Shown piece by piece: positions 1-6,157 of a stretch of DNA of 7,218 nucleotides. The stretch comes from Candidatus Aminicenantes bacterium UBA4085. Its GTDB lineage: Bacteria > Acidobacteriota > Aminicenantia > Aminicenantales > UBA4085. The notes under the pieces are model-generated. The model ran no database searches and was not told where the DNA came from. It saw only the letters and a program-made list of their open reading frames with translations. Both the position numbers and the translations under genes were made by a program. Within the stretch, counting starts at the first letter, position 1. Every line of letters starts with the position of its first letter. The stretch is taken from NCBI GenBank assembly GCA_002383325.1, contig DFYJ01000062.1:6798-14015 (forward strand), read 5' to 3'.

Positions 1-1
1 C

Positions 2-781
2 CCCGCCGCTCTCTCCTCCGCCGTCGACCCGACCCTGCCCGGCGAGCGGCGCCCCTTCGGCTCCGCCCACCCCCTGCGCCTCTTCCAGCGGGAGATCGAG
101 CGGATCTTCCTGGACATGGGCTTCGCCGTCGAGGACGGGCCGGAGATCGAGACCGACTTCTACAACTTCGGAGCCCTCAACTTCCCGCCCAACCACCCGG
201 CCCGCGACCAGTGGGACACCCTCTACGTCACCGACGACCTGATGCTGCGGACCCACACCTCGCCGGTCCAGATCCGGGTCATGGAGAAGCGCAAGCCCCC
301 CATCCGGATCATCAATCCGGGCAAGGTCTTCCGCAAGGAGACCCCGGACCCGACCCACGCCGCCATGTTCTTCCAGATGGAAGGTCTGATGGTGGACGAG
401 GGCGTGACCTTCGCCCACCTCAAGGGCACCCTGGAATACGTCCTCAAGCGGCTGTTCGGCGAGAAGACCAAGGTCCGCTTCCGGCCCTCCTACTTCCCCT
501 TCACCGAGCCGTCGGCCGAGGTGGACATCGAGTGCCTGCAGTGCGGCCAGAAGGACCCGGCCTGCCGGGTCTGCGGCGGCACGGGCTGGAAGGAGATCCT
601 CGGCTCCGGCATGGTCGACCCGCAGGTCTTCAAGAACGTCAACATCGACCCCGAGCGGTACTCGGGCTGGGCTTTCGGCATGGGCATCGACCGCCTGGCC
701 ATGTTCTCCCTGGGCATCCCCGACATCCGCGCCTTCTACGAAAACGACCTCCGATTCAACAGGCAGTTCACCCTCCGATGA
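2..781 (+). CDS. pheS: Phenylalanine--tRNA ligase alpha subunit (5' truncated)
   Basis: Catalytic alpha subunit of the cytoplasmic (alpha-beta)2 enzyme that attaches phenylalanine to tRNA-Phe using ATP. The first 259 or so visible codons are open from the window edge, so roughly the first 80-90 residues (N-terminal coiled coil) are missing. The class II synthetase core is clear: VDPTLPG followed by the G-S-x-HPL segment, GPEIETDFYNF, the motif 2 region with FRKE and FFQMEG, and near the C-terminus GWAFGMGIDRLAM and ENDLRF (motif 3). A four-cysteine knuckle (CLQC...CRVC, nucleotides about 535-575) precedes GSGMVDP; many non-proteobacterial PheS proteins have it and E. coli lacks it. The internal ATG at 116 is not the start, because family-conserved sequence precedes it. 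The TGA stop overlaps the pheT start as ATGA. Confidence 0.97.
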   Translation, partial: PAALSSAVDPTLPGERRPFGSAHPLRLFQREIERIFLDMGFAVEDGPEIETDFYNFGALNFPPNHPARDQWDTLYVTDDLMLRTHTSPVQIRVMEKRKPPIRIINPGKVFRKETPDPTHAAMFFQMEGLMVDEGVTFAHLKGTLEYVLKRLFGEKTKVRFRPSYFPFTEPSAEVDIECLQCGQKDPACRVCGGTGWKEILGSGMVDPQVFKNVNIDPERYSGWAFGMGIDRLAMFSLGIPDIRAFYENDLRFNRQFTLR

Positions 782-2829
782 AGATCTCCCTGGACTGGCT
801 CAAGGAATTCGTCGACGTCGACATCCCCCTCAAGATCCTCATCGACCGGATGACCATGATCGGGCTCATCCCGGAGACCTGGGAGGAGAGGGACGGCGAC
901 GTGATCATGGACGTGGAGACGTACGCCAACCGGCCCGACACGCTGGGCCACCTGGGCATGGCCCGCGAGGCGGCGGCCATGCTGGGCAAGCCGCTCAAGG
1001 AGCGGGCCTGGCCCCTGGCCGAGCTGCCCGTGCCCACCCGCGAGCTGGTCGACATCCAGATCCTGGACGACGACCTCTGCCCCCGCTACTGCGGGCTGGT
1101 GGTGCGCGGAGTCAAGATCGGCCCCTCGCCCGACTGGCTGAGGCGGCGGGTCCTGGCCATGGGCCTCAACCCGGTCAACAACGTGGTCGACGTCACCAAC
1201 TACGTCCTGTTCGCCACGGGCCAGCCCCTGCACGCCTTCGACCTGGCCCGGGTGGCCGGCCCCCGGATCATCGTCCGCCGGGCCAAGAAGGGCGAGCGGA
1301 TCACCCTGCTGGACGGCCGCGACATCGCCCTAGCCGCCGACATGTTGGTCATCGCCGACGAAAAGAAAGCCTCAGCCGTGGCCGGGGTCATGGGCGGGCG
1401 CGACTCCGGCATCTTCGACGACACGACCGACATCTTCATCGAGAGCGCCTGCTTCGACTCAGGCTCGATCCGCCGAACCGCCCGGGCCCTGGAGACCCTG
1501 ACGGACGCTTCCTACCGGTTCGAGCGCGGAGCCGACATCGGCTTCGCCCCCCAGGCCGCCCGCATGGCCGCCTCGCTCATGGCCGAGTTCGGCGGCCGGG
1601 CGACCAGGGACCTGATCGACGTCTACCCCCGCCCGCGCAAGCCGCGCGAGATCACCCTGCGGGCCCGGCGCGCGTCGGATCTGCTCGGCGTCGAAATCCC
1701 GCCGGCCGTCATCGAGAAGACTCTGACCGACCTCGGCTTCGGCCTGCGCTCCGGCGCCCCGGGCATCTGGATGGTGATGGTCCCCAGCCACCGGGTCGAC
1801 ATCGAGCGCGAGGCCGACCTGATCGAGGAGATCGCCCGGTTCTTCGGCTACGACAAGATCCCGACCGTGGTGCCGCCCCTGAGGGTGCTGGACCCGGTCC
1901 CCAGCCATGAGCCCAAGATGCGCCGCCTGGCCGAACGGCTCTTCCATTACGGCTTCGACGAGGTGGTCAACCCCAGCTTCGCCGACCCGGAGAAGGACGG
2001 GCGCCTCGGCTCGGGCAAGACGCCCGTGGCCCTGCGCAATCCCCTCTCGGCCAAGGCCGCCATCCTGCGCACTACCCTGCTCGGGGGACTGCTGGAGAAC
2101 GCCGCCTGGAACCTCAATCGCGGCCTGGAGGGCGTGCACATCTTCGAGACCGGCAGCGTCTACCGCTGGGCCGGCGAGACGGCCACGGCCGAGGATCCGA
2201 CCCTGGGCCTGCTGTCCGTGGGGCCGCTGGCCCCGGCCCATTGGAAGGATGCGCCGGAGGCCGCCGATTTGGCCCACATCAAGGGCGCCGTCGAGTCCGT
2301 CCTCGAGTCGCTGCGCTACGACAGCGCGGCTTTTCTGGCCCGGCCTCACCCGGTGCTTGAGGCGCAGACCGCCCTGGCCGTGCTGGTCAAGGGCGAAGCG
2401 ATCGGGTGGCTGGGCCGCCTGGCCGCGGGACCGCTCGACCTCTACGGCCTCAAGGGGCCGGCCTTCGCGGCCGAGATCGACCTCGGCCGGCTGTTCAAGA
2501 TCAAGCCGCGGACATTCGAGTTCGTCCCCCTGCCCAAGTACCCGGCGGTCGGGCGCGACCTGTCGTTCTGGGTCAGACGGGCGACGGCCTTCGCCGACAT
2601 CCGGCAGGCGCTGGCCAAGCTGGACGTTCCCTGGCTGGAGGGCTTCGACGTGGTCGACCGCTACGCGGGCGACAAGGCCCCCGAGGGCATGATCGGCCTG
2701 ACCCTGCGCTTCTCTTACCGCAGCCCCAAGGCCACCCTGACCGCCGAGGACGTCGACAAGTCGGAGCAGAAGATCCTCAAGGCCCTCAAGACCGCCTTCG
2801 ACATCCGGCTCCGCGAAGGAGGAGTGTGA
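778..2829 (+). CDS. pheT: Phenylalanine--tRNA ligase beta subunit, short form lacking the EMAP/B2 domain
   Basis: Beta subunit of phenylalanyl-tRNA synthetase, contributing structure, tRNA recognition and editing. The 683-residue protein starts at the ATG overlapping the pheS stop; MKISLDWLKEFVD matches the usual PheT N-terminus, although the same frame is open far upstream. No Shine-Dalgarno is visible, so translational coupling is likely. Domains: N-terminal B1 segment (1-37), B3/B4 editing region (about 90-270, including NPVNNVVDVTNY and GQPLHAFDL), B5 domain (about 285-363, ending EIARFFGYDKIPT), class II-like catalytic-fold region, and C-terminal FDX-ACB anticodon-binding domain (about 582-683, PKYPAVGRDLSFWV). 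Long bacterial PheT proteins are about 790-800 residues. Here GLIPETWEE is followed almost at once by DVIMDVETYANRPD, so the roughly 110-residue EMAP-like tRNA-binding domain is absent. The frame is intact, and the gap is a clean domain absence rather than damage. Confidence 0.97.
   Translation: MKISLDWLKEFVDVDIPLKILIDRMTMIGLIPETWEERDGDVIMDVETYANRPDTLGHLGMAREAAAMLGKPLKERAWPLAELPVPTRELVDIQILDDDLCPRYCGLVVRGVKIGPSPDWLRRRVLAMGLNPVNNVVDVTNYVLFATGQPLHAFDLARVAGPRIIVRRAKKGERITLLDGRDIALAADMLVIADEKKASAVAGVMGGRDSGIFDDTTDIFIESACFDSGSIRRTARALETLTDASYRFERGADIGFAPQAARMAASLMAEFGGRATRDLIDVYPRPRKPREITLRARRASDLLGVEIPPAVIEKTLTDLGFGLRSGAPGIWMVMVPSHRVDIEREADLIEEIARFFGYDKIPTVVPPLRVLDPVPSHEPKMRRLAERLFHYGFDEVVNPSFADPEKDGRLGSGKTPVALRNPLSAKAAILRTTLLGGLLENAAWNLNRGLEGVHIFETGSVYRWAGETATAEDPTLGLLSVGPLAPAHWKDAPEAADLAHIKGAVESVLESLRYDSAAFLARPHPVLEAQTALAVLVKGEAIGWLGRLAAGPLDLYGLKGPAFAAEIDLGRLFKIKPRTFEFVPLPKYPAVGRDLSFWVRRATAFADIRQALAKLDVPWLEGFDVVDRYAGDKAPEGMIGLTLRFSYRSPKATLTAEDVDKSEQKILKALKTAFDIRLREGGV
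2816..2824 (+). promoter_or_regulatory. Strong Shine-Dalgarno for the ZapB-like gene
   Basis: AAGGAGGAG lies inside the last codons of pheT. The GGAGG core is six bases before the ATG at 2829. This supports 2829 as the true start and suggests the small gene is translated at its own high rate despite the one-base overlap with pheT. Confidence 0.8.
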
Positions 2830-3089
2830 TGACCACCGAGCTCGACCGCCTGAAAGTCCTGGAAGCCAAGATCGGCCACGTGGCCGAATATATCGCCAAG
2901 CTGGCCGCGGAGAACGACAAGCTCAAAGCCCAGATCAAGGAATTGCGGACCGAGAGAAAGGACCTGGACGAGCTGGCCAAGCGGGCCGCCAGGCTTGACG
3001 AAGACATGAAAAGATACGAAAATGAACGGGAGACGTTGAAGGGACGCATTGACGCCATCATCGCCCAGATCGACAAGCTCGGGTTGTGA
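2829..3089 (+). CDS. Small coiled-coil protein, ZapB-like
   Basis: An 86-residue protein with almost no glycine or proline and dense Lys/Glu/Leu heptads over its whole length (for example IAKLAAENDKLKAQIKELR, then LDELAKRAARLDEDMKRYEN). It is predicted to be a soluble, continuous coiled coil with no signal peptide or membrane segment. The start is fixed by a one-base overlap with the pheT stop (TGATG) and a strong AAGGAGGAG. It directly precedes zapA. Small coiled-coil proteins of the ZapB type often sit next to zapA and are thought to act with it at the FtsZ ring. The division role is inferred from position and architecture, because short coiled coils are too degenerate to identify by sequence alone. 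It could instead be an unrelated structural or adaptor coiled coil. Confidence 0.85.
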   Translation: MTTELDRLKVLEAKIGHVAEYIAKLAAENDKLKAQIKELRTERKDLDELAKRAARLDEDMKRYENERETLKGRIDAIIAQIDKLGL

Positions 3090-3114
3090 CGGCATCGACG
3101 ACTTTGAAACACCC

Positions 3115-3438
3115 ATGGACAAAGTCTTGGAGATAGAGATCTTTGGCCGTATGTACAAGATACGGGTCAAAGGCGAAGAGGATGAAGACTACGTCGGCCG
3201 CCTGACGTCCTACGTTGATCAGAAGATGCACGAGATCGCGGTGAAGTCACGCTCCTCCGATCCCCTGAAGATCGCCGTGCTGGCCCTCATGAATATCGCC
3301 GATGAATGCTTCGCCAGCCGCAAGGAGCTCGATCAGCTGGACGCCGTGCTCGGCCAGATGGAATCCGAAATCGAACGGGTGGAGGACCGCATCCTCCCCG
3401 ACGGCGCGTATCGCGGCCTGAACAAGACCGCGCCTTAG
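3115..3438 (+). CDS. zapA: Cell division protein ZapA
   Basis: FtsZ-binding protein that cross-links FtsZ protofilaments and stabilises the Z ring in the cytoplasm. The 107-residue product has the family pattern: an N-terminal beta strand segment (VLEIEIFGRMYKIR), acidic EDEDYVGRLTSYVDQKM, then SSDPLKIAVLALMNIADE, followed by a C-terminal helix rich in Glu and Arg suited to dimerisation. The ATG at 3115 is chosen because the ZapA alignment begins there. The same frame is open back to an ATG at 3049, but that would add 22 low-complexity residues and overlap the upstream gene by 41 bases. No good Shine-Dalgarno precedes 3115, so coupling to the upstream gene 25 bases away is likely. The stop codon lies in the loop of a small GC-rich hairpin. 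Confidence 0.93.
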   Translation: MDKVLEIEIFGRMYKIRVKGEEDEDYVGRLTSYVDQKMHEIAVKSRSSDPLKIAVLALMNIADECFASRKELDQLDAVLGQMESEIERVEDRILPDGAYRGLNKTAP

Positions 3439-3443
3439 GCGCG
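3429..3443 (+). other. Short GC hairpin spanning the zapA stop codon
   Basis: CGCGCC, a three-base TTA loop and GGCGCG form a perfect six-pair stem that straddles the zapA TAG stop (3436-3438). No run of T follows, so it is not a standard intrinsic terminator. It could be an RNA-processing or attenuation structure between zapA and rny, or chance in GC-rich DNA. Confidence 0.4.
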
Positions 3444-3470
3444 CCGGCCCTCTCTTCGCCTTGACCTCGG

Positions 3471-3477
3471 AAGGAGG
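3471..3477 (+). promoter_or_regulatory. Shine-Dalgarno of rny
   Basis: AAGGAGG, nine bases before the ATG at 3487. It lies in the 48-base zapA-rny gap, the longest gap in the operon, and supports the chosen rny start just ahead of the membrane segment. Confidence 0.8.
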
Positions 3478-3486
3478 CAAGGGACC

Positions 3487-5055
3487 ATGCAAACAAGCAC
3501 GATCATCGCCGGTGTGCTGGGCGCGGTTGTCGCCCTGGCTGCCGTTCTCCTGTCGAATCTCCTCCGGAAGAAGACCGGGGAGGGCGCCAGACTGAGCGCC
3601 AAGCAGGAGGCCGAGAGCATCCGGGCCAAGGCCGAGCAGGAGCGGGAAGGAATCATCCGGGACGCCCAGGAGAAGGGGCGGCAGAAGCTGGCCGCGGTCG
3701 ACGCCGAGTTCGAACGCCAGACGCAGGACCGCAAGCGCAAGCTGGGCGACCAGGAGCGCCGTCTGAATCTCAAGGAAGAGACCCTCGACCGCAAGTACCG
3801 CGGGGTGGACCAGCGGGAGCGGGAGCTGTCGGGCAAGGAAAAGCGGCTGCTCCAGAAAGAGAAGGACCTGGAGGTCAAGGAGGAGAAGATCGGCGAGCTG
3901 GTCCGCAGCCAGATGGCCGAGCTGGAGCGCATCTCCGGGCTGACCCAGGAAGAGGCCAAGGGCCAGATCATCAAGAAGATCGAGGACGAGGCCCGGCTGG
4001 AGGCCGTGCAGACGGTCAAGCGGATCGACGAGGAGACGCGGGCCAAGAGCCGCGTGCTGGCGGCCGAAGTCATCGCCAGCGCCATCCAGCGGTCGGCGGC
4101 CGAGCATGTCGTCGAGTCGACGGTCTCGGTCGTGGACCTGCCCAGCGACGACATGAAGGGCCGCATCATCGGGCGGGAGGGGCGGAACATCCGGGCCCTG
4201 GAAGTGGCCACGGGCGTCGACATCATCGTCGACGACACGCCCGAGGCGGTCATCCTGTCGAGCTTCGACCCGATCCGGCGCGAAGCGGCCCGGCTGGCCA
4301 TCCAGCGGCTCGTGCTGGACGGGCGCATCCACCCGGCCCGCATCGAGGAGGTCGTGGAGAACGTCAAGGCCGAGCTCGAAGAGTCCATCCGCCAGGAAGG
4401 CGAGTCGGCGGCCTACGAGCTGCGGGTCCAGAACGTCCACCCCGAGCTGATCAAGCTGCTGGGCAAGCTCCGCTACCGCACCAGCTACGGCCAGAACGTG
4501 CTGCAGCACAGCAAGGAAGTCGCCTTCCTGAGCGCGGCCATGGCCCAGGAGCTGGGGCTCGACACCCAGACGGCGCTGCGGGCCGGCCTGCTGCACGACA
4601 TCGGCAAGGCCGTCGACAAGGATGTCGAGGGCACCCATACCGAGCTCGGCGTCGAGCTCTGCCGCAAGTACGGCGAGAAGGAGGCAGTCGTAGCCGCCAT
4701 CGCCTCGCACCACAGGGACGTCGACTTCCCCTCCATCGAGGCCGTCCTGATCCAGTCCGCGGACACGCTGTCGGCGGCGAGGCCGGGGGCCCGGCGCGAG
4801 CTGCTGGAGACCTACATCAAGCGGCTGGAGAAGCTGGAGGGGCTGGCCCGGACGTTCGACGGGGTGGCCAAGGCTTTTGCCCTGCAGGCGGGGCGCGAGA
4901 TCCGGATCATGGTCGACGCCGGCAAGGTCGCCGACGACCGGGCGGCCCTGATCGCCAAGGACATCGCCACGAAGATCAAGAACGAGCTGGACTATCCCGG
5001 CCAGATCAAGGTCACCGTCATAAGAGAGATGCGGGCGGTCGAATATGCCCGATAA
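3487..5055 (+). CDS. rny: Ribonuclease Y, membrane-anchored endoribonuclease
   Basis: Endonuclease that starts mRNA decay and processing at the inner face of the membrane. The 522-residue length is normal for the family. Order of parts: one N-terminal membrane helix (about residues 6-26, [17 protein letters not shown]...), a long charged coiled coil (about 28-165), a KH RNA-binding domain with [10 protein letters not shown] at 225-234, then an HD domain. Metal-ligand candidates are H341 (LQHSKEVA), H370-D371 (LLHDIGKA), H408-H409 (SHH) and D426 ([15 protein letters not shown]). All key residues are present, so the enzyme should be active. The start follows AAGGAGG and gives the expected short cytoplasm-distal tail. 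The end overlaps ymdB by 11 bases, an arrangement also found in Bacillus (rny/ymdA-ymdB). Its placement after zapA and a synthetase operon suggests co-expression with growth genes. Confidence 0.98.
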   Translation: MQTSTIIAGVLGAVVALAAVLLSNLLRKKTGEGARLSAKQEAESIRAKAEQEREGIIRDAQEKGRQKLAAVDAEFERQTQDRKRKLGDQERRLNLKEETLDRKYRGVDQRERELSGKEKRLLQKEKDLEVKEEKIGELVRSQMAELERISGLTQEEAKGQIIKKIEDEARLEAVQTVKRIDEETRAKSRVLAAEVIASAIQRSAAEHVVESTVSVVDLPSDDMKGRIIGREGRNIRALEVATGVDIIVDDTPEAVILSSFDPIRREAARLAIQRLVLDGRIHPARIEEVVENVKAELEESIRQEGESAAYELRVQNVHPELIKLLGKLRYRTSYGQNVLQHSKEVAFLSAAMAQELGLDTQTALRAGLLHDIGKAVDKDVEGTHTELGVELCRKYGEKEAVVAAIASHHRDVDFPSIEAVLIQSADTLSAARPGARRELLETYIKRLEKLEGLARTFDGVAKAFALQAGREIRIMVDAGKVADDRAALIAKDIATKIKNELDYPGQIKVTVIREMRAVEYAR

Positions 5056-5884
5056 GAGCGGCCCGGCAGGCGCTGCGGGAGCGGCCGGCGAATCCGGCCG
5101 GACCGGGGTCCTGTTCATCGGGGACATCATCGGGCGGCCGGGGCGCAACGCCCTGCGGGCCGTCCTGCCGGGGCTGCGGGAGAAGTACAGGCCGCATTTC
5201 GTGGTGGCCAACGGCGAGAACGCCGCGGGCGGGGCCGGCATGACCGAGGAGATCGGGCGCGACCTGTTCGCGGTCGTCGACGTCATGACCTCCGGCAACC
5301 ACATCTGGGACAAGAAGGAAGGCATCGCCTTCATGGAGAGCCAGCCGCGGCTGCTGCGGCCGGCCAATTACCCGCCGGGGAATCCCGGGCGCGGGACGGT
5401 GGTGGTCGAGGGGCCGGGCGGACGCAAGCTCGGCGTCGTGAGCCTGCAGGGGCGGGTGTTCATGGAGCCGATCGACTGCCCGTTCAGGGCGGCGGATGCG
5501 GCTGTGGAGCTGATCAAGCGCGAGACGCCCTGCATCCTGGTCGACCTGCACGCCGAGGCGACGTCGGAAAAGCAGGCCCTGGGGTGGTACATGGACGGCA
5601 AGGTCTCGGCCGTGGTCGGGACGCACACCCACGTGCCGACGGCGGACGAACGGGTGCTGCCGGGAGGGACCGCGTACATCAGCGACGTGGGGATGGCCGG
5701 GAGCCGCGAGTCGGTCATCGGCATCCAGAAGGAACAGGCGATCGGCAAGTTTCTGCTGGCGCGGCCGGTGCGGTTCGAGCCGGCCAAGGAAGATCTGTTC
5801 CTGTGCTGCGTCTACATCGAGATCGACACGGCCTCGGGCCGGGCCCTCTCCATCACCCGTGAACTGATAGGGGTCAGGTCTTGA
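5045..5884 (+). CDS. ymdB: YmdB-family metallophosphoesterase (2',3'-cyclic nucleotide phosphodiesterase family)
   Basis: The 279-residue protein belongs to the TIGR00282/YmdB calcineurin-like phosphoesterase family. The Bacillus member hydrolyses 2',3'-cyclic nucleotides and affects the motility/biofilm choice. Di-metal site residues are visible: D27 (LFIGD), E58/N59 (NGENAAGG), N85-H86 ([10 protein letters not shown]), H169 ([16 protein letters not shown]) and H194/H196 ([10 protein letters not shown]). The ATG at 5045 overlaps rny by 11 bases; no other in-frame ATG lies ahead of the core, so about 19 Gly/Ala-rich residues precede the first beta strand. That tail is not typical of the family. 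The last four residues (GVRS) and the TGA stop are encoded by the left arm of the inverted-repeat element at 5870, so the native C-terminus seems to have been replaced. Breakdown products of RNase Y-dependent decay are a plausible substrate link (inference). Confidence 0.95.
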   Translation: MPDKSGPAGAAGAAGESGRTGVLFIGDIIGRPGRNALRAVLPGLREKYRPHFVVANGENAAGGAGMTEEIGRDLFAVVDVMTSGNHIWDKKEGIAFMESQPRLLRPANYPPGNPGRGTVVVEGPGGRKLGVVSLQGRVFMEPIDCPFRAADAAVELIKRETPCILVDLHAEATSEKQALGWYMDGKVSAVVGTHTHVPTADERVLPGGTAYISDVGMAGSRESVIGIQKEQAIGKFLLARPVRFEPAKEDLFLCCVYIEIDTASGRALSITRELIGVRS

Positions 5885-5897
5885 CATTTGACATTTT
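5870..5897 (+). repeat. Left terminal inverted repeat, copy A
   Basis: Head GGGGTCAGGTC (5870-5880), 7-mer TTGACAT (5881-5887), the same 7-mer again (5888-5894), then TTT. It pairs base for base with 6130-6157. Its first 15 bases are the end of the ymdB reading frame, including TGA at 5882-5884. Confidence 0.95.
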
Positions 5898-5919
5898 CGT
5901 CCGGCTCAGACGATAGCTC

Positions 5920-5947
5920 AGCGATTATTCAATTTCTGATAATAGCT
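5920..5947 (+). repeat. Imperfect AT-rich hairpin inside the element
   Basis: AGCGATTAT (5920-5928) and ATAATAGCT (5939-5947) form a nine-position stem with one mismatch around a ten-base loop. It is followed at once by a second compact palindrome, GCTTCCCGGGGAGC (5945-5958). No T-run follows on either strand, so a terminator call is not justified. Confidence 0.55.
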
Positions 5948-6052
5948 TCCCGGGGAGCCTGAGATGAGCCCTCTCAAAGGGGGGCAAGACTTAACAATCA
6001 GCTTTCCTTCCTGCCCGCACGAATTCCCTGCTTGGTATTGATTTCACTCTCG

Positions 6053-6065
6053 GGGATCGCATCCC
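6053..6065 (+). repeat. Small hairpin inside the element
   Basis: GGGAT, loop CGC, ATCCC: a perfect five-pair stem. One of at least four inverted repeats inside the 288-base element, so the interior is structure-rich rather than coding. Confidence 0.45.
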
Positions 6066-6085
6066 GGGGGACGGGAGATGGTCTC

Positions 6086-6116
6086 TGCCCTGGCACGGGT
6101 GATCGAACTCAGGGCA
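6086..6116 (+). repeat. Seven-pair stem-loop near the right end of the element
   Basis: TGCCCTG (6086-6092) and CAGGGCA (6110-6116) are a perfect inverted repeat around a 17-base loop. The plus strand continues TTGATTGTTGT, which is moderately T-rich, so weak terminator activity for transcripts leaving ymdB is possible but unproven. Confidence 0.5.
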
Positions 6117-6129
6117 TTGATTGTTGTCA

Positions 6130-6157
6130 AAAATGTCAAATGTCAAGACCTGACCCC
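6130..6157 (-). repeat. Right terminal inverted repeat, copy B
   Basis: On the minus strand it is identical to copy A over all 28 bases. It encodes the last six residues of CysQ (GSGLDI) and its TGA stop (6136-6138). The identity of the two arms suggests recent insertion or selection for pairing. Confidence 0.95.

Larger units (their letters stand above)
5870..6157. mobile_element. 288-base inverted-repeat element (MITE/REP-like, no transposase)
   Basis: The element is bounded by a perfect 28-base inverted repeat (29 if one flanking A/T pair is counted). Each arm reads inward as the head GGGGTCAGGTC, then TTGACAT twice, then TTT. The 232-base interior has no convincing gene; it contains several hairpins and is less GC-rich than the flanking genes. 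No target-site duplication is seen at the outer edges. That fits mobilisation by an IS200-like or REP-associated tyrosine (Y1) transposase supplied elsewhere; from memory, this head accompanies such transposases in several environmental phyla. It sits exactly between convergent ymdB and cysQ and provides the ends of both genes. Alternative: a bidirectional RNA structure that has spread as a repeat. Confidence 0.8.

Noticed and set aside
1459..2349. Minus-strand open frame of 296 codons opposite pheT
   Set aside because: A shadow of pheT: repetitive Gly/Arg/Asp/Val composition, no recognisable motif, no ribosome site.
3439..3486. Site for a 6S RNA gene downstream of zapA, as in many proteobacteria
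   Set aside because: The gap to rny is only 48 bases and is filled by the hairpin and the Shine-Dalgarno.
3247..5367. Very long open frame on the minus strand (about 706 codons) antisense to rny and parts of zapA and ymdB
   Set aside because: It lies opposite unmistakable genes, its product is a low-complexity Leu/Asp/Gly/Arg mix with no domain, and such frames arise routinely opposite GC-rich coding sequence where stop codons are rare.
5881..5893. Two perfect TTGACA hexamers (5881-5886 and 5888-5893) as -35 elements
   Set aside because: Nothing resembling a -10 lies 16-18 bases downstream of either; the hexamers are explained by the tandem 7-mer of the repeat.
6093..6116. GTTCGATC-like T-loop sequence on the minus strand inside the element, suggesting a tRNA fragment
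   Set aside because: The flanking bases do not form a T-arm stem, and no anticodon arm or acceptor stem can be folded nearby.
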